The notes under the pieces were generated by a model that saw nothing but the letters and a program-made list of their open reading frames with translations, was not told where the DNA came from and did not search any database. Positions 60,404-64,000 of a stretch of DNA of 64,000 bases are shown piece after piece. Every line of letters starts with the position of its first letter. Within the stretch, counting starts at the first letter, position 1. Origin of the DNA: Lachnospiraceae bacterium (lineage in GTDB: Bacteria > Bacillota > Clostridia > Lachnospirales > Lachnospiraceae); NCBI GenBank assembly GCA_017556805.1, contig JAFYMC010000035.1, positions 151,641 to 215,640 of the forward strand. The letters are read 5' to 3'. The translations under genes and the position numbers were made by a program.

Positions 60404-61954
60404 TTATAACAGCGGCGCAAATACACGTAAAATCGCCTGTACCAAACGTACCGGCAACCGCCTCCGCGCCTGCTCTTTCGTAATTAATTTACTCTGTTCC
60501 ATCGTTTCAACGGCATCAGCCTTGATGACTTCGATTTCACTGCAATGACTCAAAAACACTCCGCACTCAAAGTGTAAATATAAGCTTCGGTAGTCCAAAT
60601 TTATCGTCCCTACCGTCGCATATACATCATCGCATACAAACACCTTTGCATGGATAAAGCCCGGCTCATACTTATAAATTCGGACTCCGTTATCGATGAG
60701 CTGTCGGTAATAAGACTGGGTCAGCCAATACACCAGCTTCTTATCCGGCACTCCCGGCGTCACAATTCGTACATCCACGCCACGCTTTGCGGCCAGACAC
60801 AAGGCGGTCATCATCTCATTATCCACAATGAGATACGGTGTAAAGATATACAAATACTTCCTTGCGGCGGAAATCATGTTAAGATACACATTCTCTCCCA
60901 CCGTCTCCTTATCTAAAGGCGTATCGCCGTAGGGCTGCACATAACCGTCCCCGTGAAAGATTCCGGAATGATACGCATGGGGAAGCAGCTTCGAAAAATC
61001 CGTATCTGTCGGCCGTACCGCATTCCAAACCGTCAAAAACATAGCAGTCAGATTCACGGCAGCTTCGCCCCGGACCATAATACCGGTATCCTTCCAATAC
61101 CCAAACTTCTCTTTTTTATTGATATATTCGTCCGCCAGGTTGATACCTCCCGTAAAGGCGGTATGTCCGTCAATGACTAATATTTTACGATGATCCCGGT
61201 TATTCATAACCAAAGAAAACACCGGAACGAACTTATTAAAGGCTTCACACTTAATGCCGTAGGACTCCAACGTCCGGTAATACTTATAGGGAAGTACAAA
61301 CACCGAACCCAAATCATCATACAACATCCGTACATCCACTCCGGCAGCGGCCTTTTCTTTCAAAATCTCAAGAATGGCATCCCACATTTCTCCCTCTTCC
61401 ACAATAAAATACTCCAGAAAGATAAAATGCTCTGCCTTCTTAAGCTCCTCTAAAAGTACCGGAAAATTCTCCTCGCCGCACTTAAAATACCGGACCGTAC
61501 TGTCATTCCACACCGGAAACTTCGCATAGTCTCTGATATATTGCGCCTGTCCGGCAGCAGTCGGGTCAAACATCTTTAACTCATCAAATACAGCTTCATC
61601 CTGTTTGATAAAAGGCCGAATCTGATTTTCCGCCTGCATCAGCTTGTCTCTCAGTTTCTTTGACGGAAGCCAACCGGAAAACAGCAGATACATGGCGCCG
61701 CCGAACAGCGGAAATACCAAAATCGTAATGACCCACGCCAGCTTATAGGAGGGGTTGTCTCTGGCATTCACCACCGCCAGTACCGCCAACAAGCTGAGAA
61801 TATTCAAACCGTTGTACACAATCGGAGAATAGGCCGCCAGCTCTGTCAGATTCACTACCATCCAGACAATCTGCAACAGCAGAAGTACACCCACAATTAC
61901 CGCACGATGTAACAACACATGCAGGATTTTCTTCCATATTTTAAACAACTTCAT
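60404..61954 (-). CDS. cls: cardiolipin synthase
   Basis: Joins two phosphatidylglycerols to make cardiolipin. The 516-residue protein has two N-terminal membrane helices (about 12-32 and 40-58), a third near 66-86, and two phospholipase D HKD motifs: NRDHRKILVIDGHTAFTGG (about 252) and GFIHAKVFVCDDVYATVGTI (about 430). It is transcribed from a consensus promoter (62003-62031) and completes the phosphatidylglycerol pathway with CdsA and PgsA. Confidence 0.96.
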   Translation of the reverse strand: MKLFKIWKKILHVLLHRAVIVGVLLLLQIVWMVVNLTELAAYSPIVYNGLNILSLLAVLAVVNARDNPSYKLAWVITILVFPLFGGAMYLLFSGWLPSKKLRDKLMQAENQIRPFIKQDEAVFDELKMFDPTAAGQAQYIRDYAKFPVWNDSTVRYFKCGEENFPVLLEELKKAEHFIFLEYFIVEEGEMWDAILEILKEKAAAGVDVRMLYDDLGSVFVLPYKYYRTLESYGIKCEAFNKFVPVFSLVMNNRDHRKILVIDGHTAFTGGINLADEYINKKEKFGYWKDTGIMVRGEAAVNLTAMFLTVWNAVRPTDTDFSKLLPHAYHSGIFHGDGYVQPYGDTPLDKETVGENVYLNMISAARKYLYIFTPYLIVDNEMMTALCLAAKRGVDVRIVTPGVPDKKLVYWLTQSYYRQLIDNGVRIYKYEPGFIHAKVFVCDDVYATVGTINLDYRSLYLHFECGVFLSHCSEIEVIKADAVETMEQSKLITKEQARRRLPVRLVQAILRVFAPLL

Positions 61955-62002
61955 CCGGTTCTCCTTCCACCCCGCTTCTTGCCTCCATACTCTCCCTTAT
62001 AA

Positions 62003-62031
62003 ACTATACCTAATTCTTCCTTATTTGTCAA
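62003..62031 (-). promoter_or_regulatory. sigma-A promoter of cls
   Basis: TTGACA (62026-62031) and TATAGT (62003-62008) are 17 bases apart, right after the degV terminator. Confidence 0.85.
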
Positions 62032-62036
62032 CGCAA

Positions 62037-62066
62037 AAGACTTCCGCAGTCCCCCACAGAAGTCTT
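62037..62066 (-). terminator. terminator of degV
   Basis: AAGACTT (62037-62043) pairs with AAGTCTT (62060-62066), with further pairs inside, followed by TTTTGCG on the minus strand. Confidence 0.7.
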
Positions 62067-62113
62067 GTTTTTCTCCATTTTTTTCTTTTTTTCACAAAAA
62101 CTTTATACCTTGT

Positions 62114-62992
62114 TTATTCCATAGTCCCCTTAACTACCTTACCAACATAGCAAAGTACCAGCACTCCCGGGCCGGTGTGCGCCCCGATAACCGGTCCCAC
62201 ATCGCCTCGTAATACTTCCAGTTGCGGATATGCATCCTTTACCAGTGCCTCCAGCACATCTGCCTCCTCCGGACAATCGCCGTGATACACGGAAACATAC
62301 GGAAAACGCTCCGGATCAATGGTCGCCTTCATACGGTTTACCAGCTCGGTAATGGAAGCCTTTCTTCCGCGTACCTTTGCCACGCTGTTTAATTTACCGT
62401 TTACATCCACATTAATAATCGGCTTAATCTTTAACATAGTGCCGACAATTGCGGACTTGGCGTCAATTCTTCCGCCTCTCTTTAAGAAAAACAAATCTTC
62501 TACCGTAACCTGATGATGTACGTAATCACGAAGTGCCTCGATTTCAGCCTTAATCTCCTCCATGGTTGCGCCCTGCTCCTTCATCTTCGCCGCATGATAT
62601 ACCATAAGGGCCTGACCGCCGCTTCCGCTGGTGGTATCCACATATAGAATCTTTCTTTCCGGGAACTCCTGCTGTAATTCCTCACACATCATCACACCAT
62701 TACTGTAGGTAACGGAAAGTCCGGAAGAAAATCCGATATACAAAATATCCTTTCCGCTCTCAAGAGTGGCACGCATATGTTCCTCAAAAAATCCCGGTGT
62801 TACTGCGGATGTCTTCGCATTGGAACCGGCACGCAGGCTGTCATAAAATGCCTTACTCTCCACCTGGCGGTTCAAAACCGGTGCCTTATCGTCCACAATT
62901 ACCTCCAGCTGCATTACCTGCAGATTATATTTCTCCACAATCTCCTTGGACAAATCGCAGGAAGAATCCGTAAAAATTTCATAGTTGCTCAT
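62114..62992 (-). CDS. DegV family fatty-acid-binding protein
   Basis: A 292-residue two-domain protein that binds a fatty acid and, in the FakB branch, presents it to fatty acid kinase. The N-terminal EIFTDSSCDLSKEIVEKYN, GFSSGLSVTYSNGV (about 92) and VGPVIGAHTGPGVLVLCYVG at the C-terminus are the family motifs. Several DegV proteins usually exist per genome; fakA is not adjacent. It has its own promoter and terminator. Confidence 0.93.
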   Translation of the reverse strand: MSNYEIFTDSSCDLSKEIVEKYNLQVMQLEVIVDDKAPVLNRQVESKAFYDSLRAGSNAKTSAVTPGFFEEHMRATLESGKDILYIGFSSGLSVTYSNGVMMCEELQQEFPERKILYVDTTSGSGGQALMVYHAAKMKEQGATMEEIKAEIEALRDYVHHQVTVEDLFFLKRGGRIDAKSAIVGTMLKIKPIINVDVNGKLNSVAKVRGRKASITELVNRMKATIDPERFPYVSVYHGDCPEEADVLEALVKDAYPQLEVLRGDVGPVIGAHTGPGVLVLCYVGKVVKGTME

Positions 62993-63094
62993 GTTATACT
63001 CTCCTTTTTCTCTCTTTTGTATTATATGCCCCTGTGTTACATCTGTTTTTCAAAACTACATTACATAGAAAACTTTTCTATTTTTCTCATAACT

Positions 63095-63123
63095 AGTATA
63101 TCGTTTTTCCGGCGTATATGCAA
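63095..63123 (-). promoter_or_regulatory. sigma-A promoter of degV
   Basis: TTGCAT (63118-63123) and TATACT (63095-63100) are 17 bases apart. Confidence 0.8.
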
Positions 63124-63152
63124 CAAGAAAAAATGAACATTCGTCAAAAAAT

Positions 63153-63194
63153 ATAATAAAAAACCGGCAGTGAACACTAAGTTCCTGCCGGTTT
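63153..63194 (-). terminator. terminator of tsf
   Basis: A perfect 10-bp stem AAACCGGCAG/CTGCCGGTTT (63161-63170 with 63185-63194) with TTTTTTATTA following on the minus strand. Confidence 0.9.
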
Positions 63195-63223
63195 AATAGT
63201 TCTTATTCGTAGGTAACTATAAT

Positions 63224-64000
63224 TTATACCCCTGCCATCTGAGCTGCAACCTCTGCTGCGAAGTCTTCCTGCTTCTTCTCAAGGCCTTCACCGGTCTCGA
63301 AACGAACGAACTTCTTGATTGCAAGAGTCATGCCGTTCTCCTTAGCAACCTGTGCTACGTACTGAGCTACGGACTGCTTTCCGTCCTCTGCCTTTACGTA
63401 AACCTGATCTAAGAGGCAGATTTCCTTTAATTCCTTATTGATACGACCGCTGATCATACCCTCGATCACCTTCTCCGGCTTCTGGGACTCCTTCGGATCG
63501 TTCATAATCTGAGCCTTGATGATTTCCTTCTCGTGCTCTACGTAATCAGCATCTACATCATCCTTGGAAACGTACTTCGGATTCATAGCTGCAACCTGCA
63601 TTGCTACGTTCTTAGCACATTCCTTTGCTGCTACGTTCATCTCGGAAGCATCCATCTGAATCAATACGCCGATCTTACCGCCGCTGTGGATGTAGGACTC
63701 AACGAATCCGTTCTCAGCAACAACTCTCTCGAAACGACGAATCTTCATGTTCTCACCGATAACTGCGATCTGAGCTGCAAGCTCCTCAGCAACGGTCTTG
63801 GACGTATCTGCTGCCCAAGTCTCAGCAAGGAAAGCATCGATATCTGCTGCAGTGCTGTTAGCAGCCTGCTCAACAACGGTCTTAACGTAACCACGGAACT
63901 TATCGTTCTTTGCAACGAAGTCAGTCTCGGAGTTAACTTCTACGATTGCTGCAATCTTACCGTCAGCGCTAACGGTGGTCTCACAAATACCCTCAGCTGC
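63224..64000 (-). CDS. tsf: elongation factor Ts, partial (5' end beyond window)
   Basis: The nucleotide exchange factor for EF-Tu. The frame is open to the right edge, giving the last 258 residues; the UBA-like start is missing. The EF-Ts core is seen in VEVNSETDFVAKNDKF (about 20 residues in), then the dimerisation region, GKIGVLIQMDASEM, and a C-terminal KFVRFETGEGLEKKQEDFAA. rpsB is expected just outside the window. pyrH, normally next after tsf, is 48 kb away. A strong terminator ends the gene. Confidence 0.97.
   Translation of the reverse strand, partial: AAEGICETTVSADGKIAAIVEVNSETDFVAKNDKFRGYVKTVVEQAANSTAADIDAFLAETWAADTSKTVAEELAAQIAVIGENMKIRRFERVVAENGFVESYIHSGGKIGVLIQMDASEMNVAAKECAKNVAMQVAAMNPKYVSKDDVDADYVEHEKEIIKAQIMNDPKESQKPEKVIEGMISGRINKELKEICLLDQVYVKAEDGKQSVAQYVAQVAKENGMTLAIKKFVRFETGEGLEKKQEDFAAEVAAQMAGV

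Noticed and set aside
1-64000. CRISPR array, prophage or insertion sequence
   Set aside because: No spaced direct repeats, transposase, integrase or phage structural gene was seen. The only mobile-like structure is the ORF-less element at 27450-27824.

Overview
This window reads as chromosome from an anaerobic Firmicute of class Clostridia, most likely family Lachnospiraceae. The pointers are a Gram-positive PolC, the MEP isoprenoid pathway (ispG, dxr, ispH), an ispH gene fused to ribosomal protein S1, a sodium-pumping decarboxylase cluster, many small lipoproteins, and cheR plus SigD-like promoters that imply motility. Almost every gene lies on the minus strand. The plus-strand exceptions are a cyclophilin, a polysaccharide deacetylase, a broken HTH regulator and a putative antisense RNA. 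The assignment comes from gene content and order only; no 16S gene is present.

Left end (1-3.2 kb): a hydrolase cut by the window edge, a TIGR04076-type small protein, an Fst/TxpA-like type I toxin-antitoxin cassette, two identical tRNA-Glu(CUC) genes and a large lipoprotein. 3.2-15.2 kb is a housekeeping cluster transcribed pyrH-frr-uppS-cdsA-dxr-rseP-ispG-polC, with a bactofilin upstream of pyrH. It covers isoprenoid, undecaprenyl and phospholipid precursor synthesis, ribosome recycling and replication. tsf, which usually sits next to pyrH, is at the right edge 48 kb away, so the usual rpsB-tsf-pyrH order is split.

15.2-27.4 kb holds a polyol/hexuronate dehydrogenase, an LRR lipoprotein, an rRNA/tRNA methyltransferase, a metallo-beta-lactamase-fold hydrolase, a GTPase-KtrB-KtrA potassium-uptake operon, and three poorly characterised genes, two of which carry SigD (sigma-28)-like promoters. 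Next come a regulator with an amber codon in its HTH and a 375-bp inverted-repeat element. 27.8-32.9 kb is a five-gene Na+-translocating biotin-dependent decarboxylase operon with two different carboxyltransferase subunits.

33-43.1 kb has a cyclophilin and a CE4 deacetylase lipoprotein, recX-recA with a LexA-type box, and a locus of paralogous lipoproteins and small membrane proteins with a DUF3137 protein. 43.2-64 kb is again housekeeping: rapZ, ilvA, plsX-acpP-rnc-smc-ftsY, cheR, cmk-ispH/rpsA, a flavoprotein, a GerMN-type lipoprotein, folD-rimO-pgsA, cls, degV and tsf.

The best candidates for closer study are the type I toxin-antitoxin cassette, the SigD-promoter gene trio, the palindromic element and the lipoprotein/membrane-protein paralog locus. 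Protein functions are family assignments by motif; promoters, terminators and RNA pairings were read by eye and are predictions. Where a ribosome binding site clearly favoured an internal start codon, that start is given.
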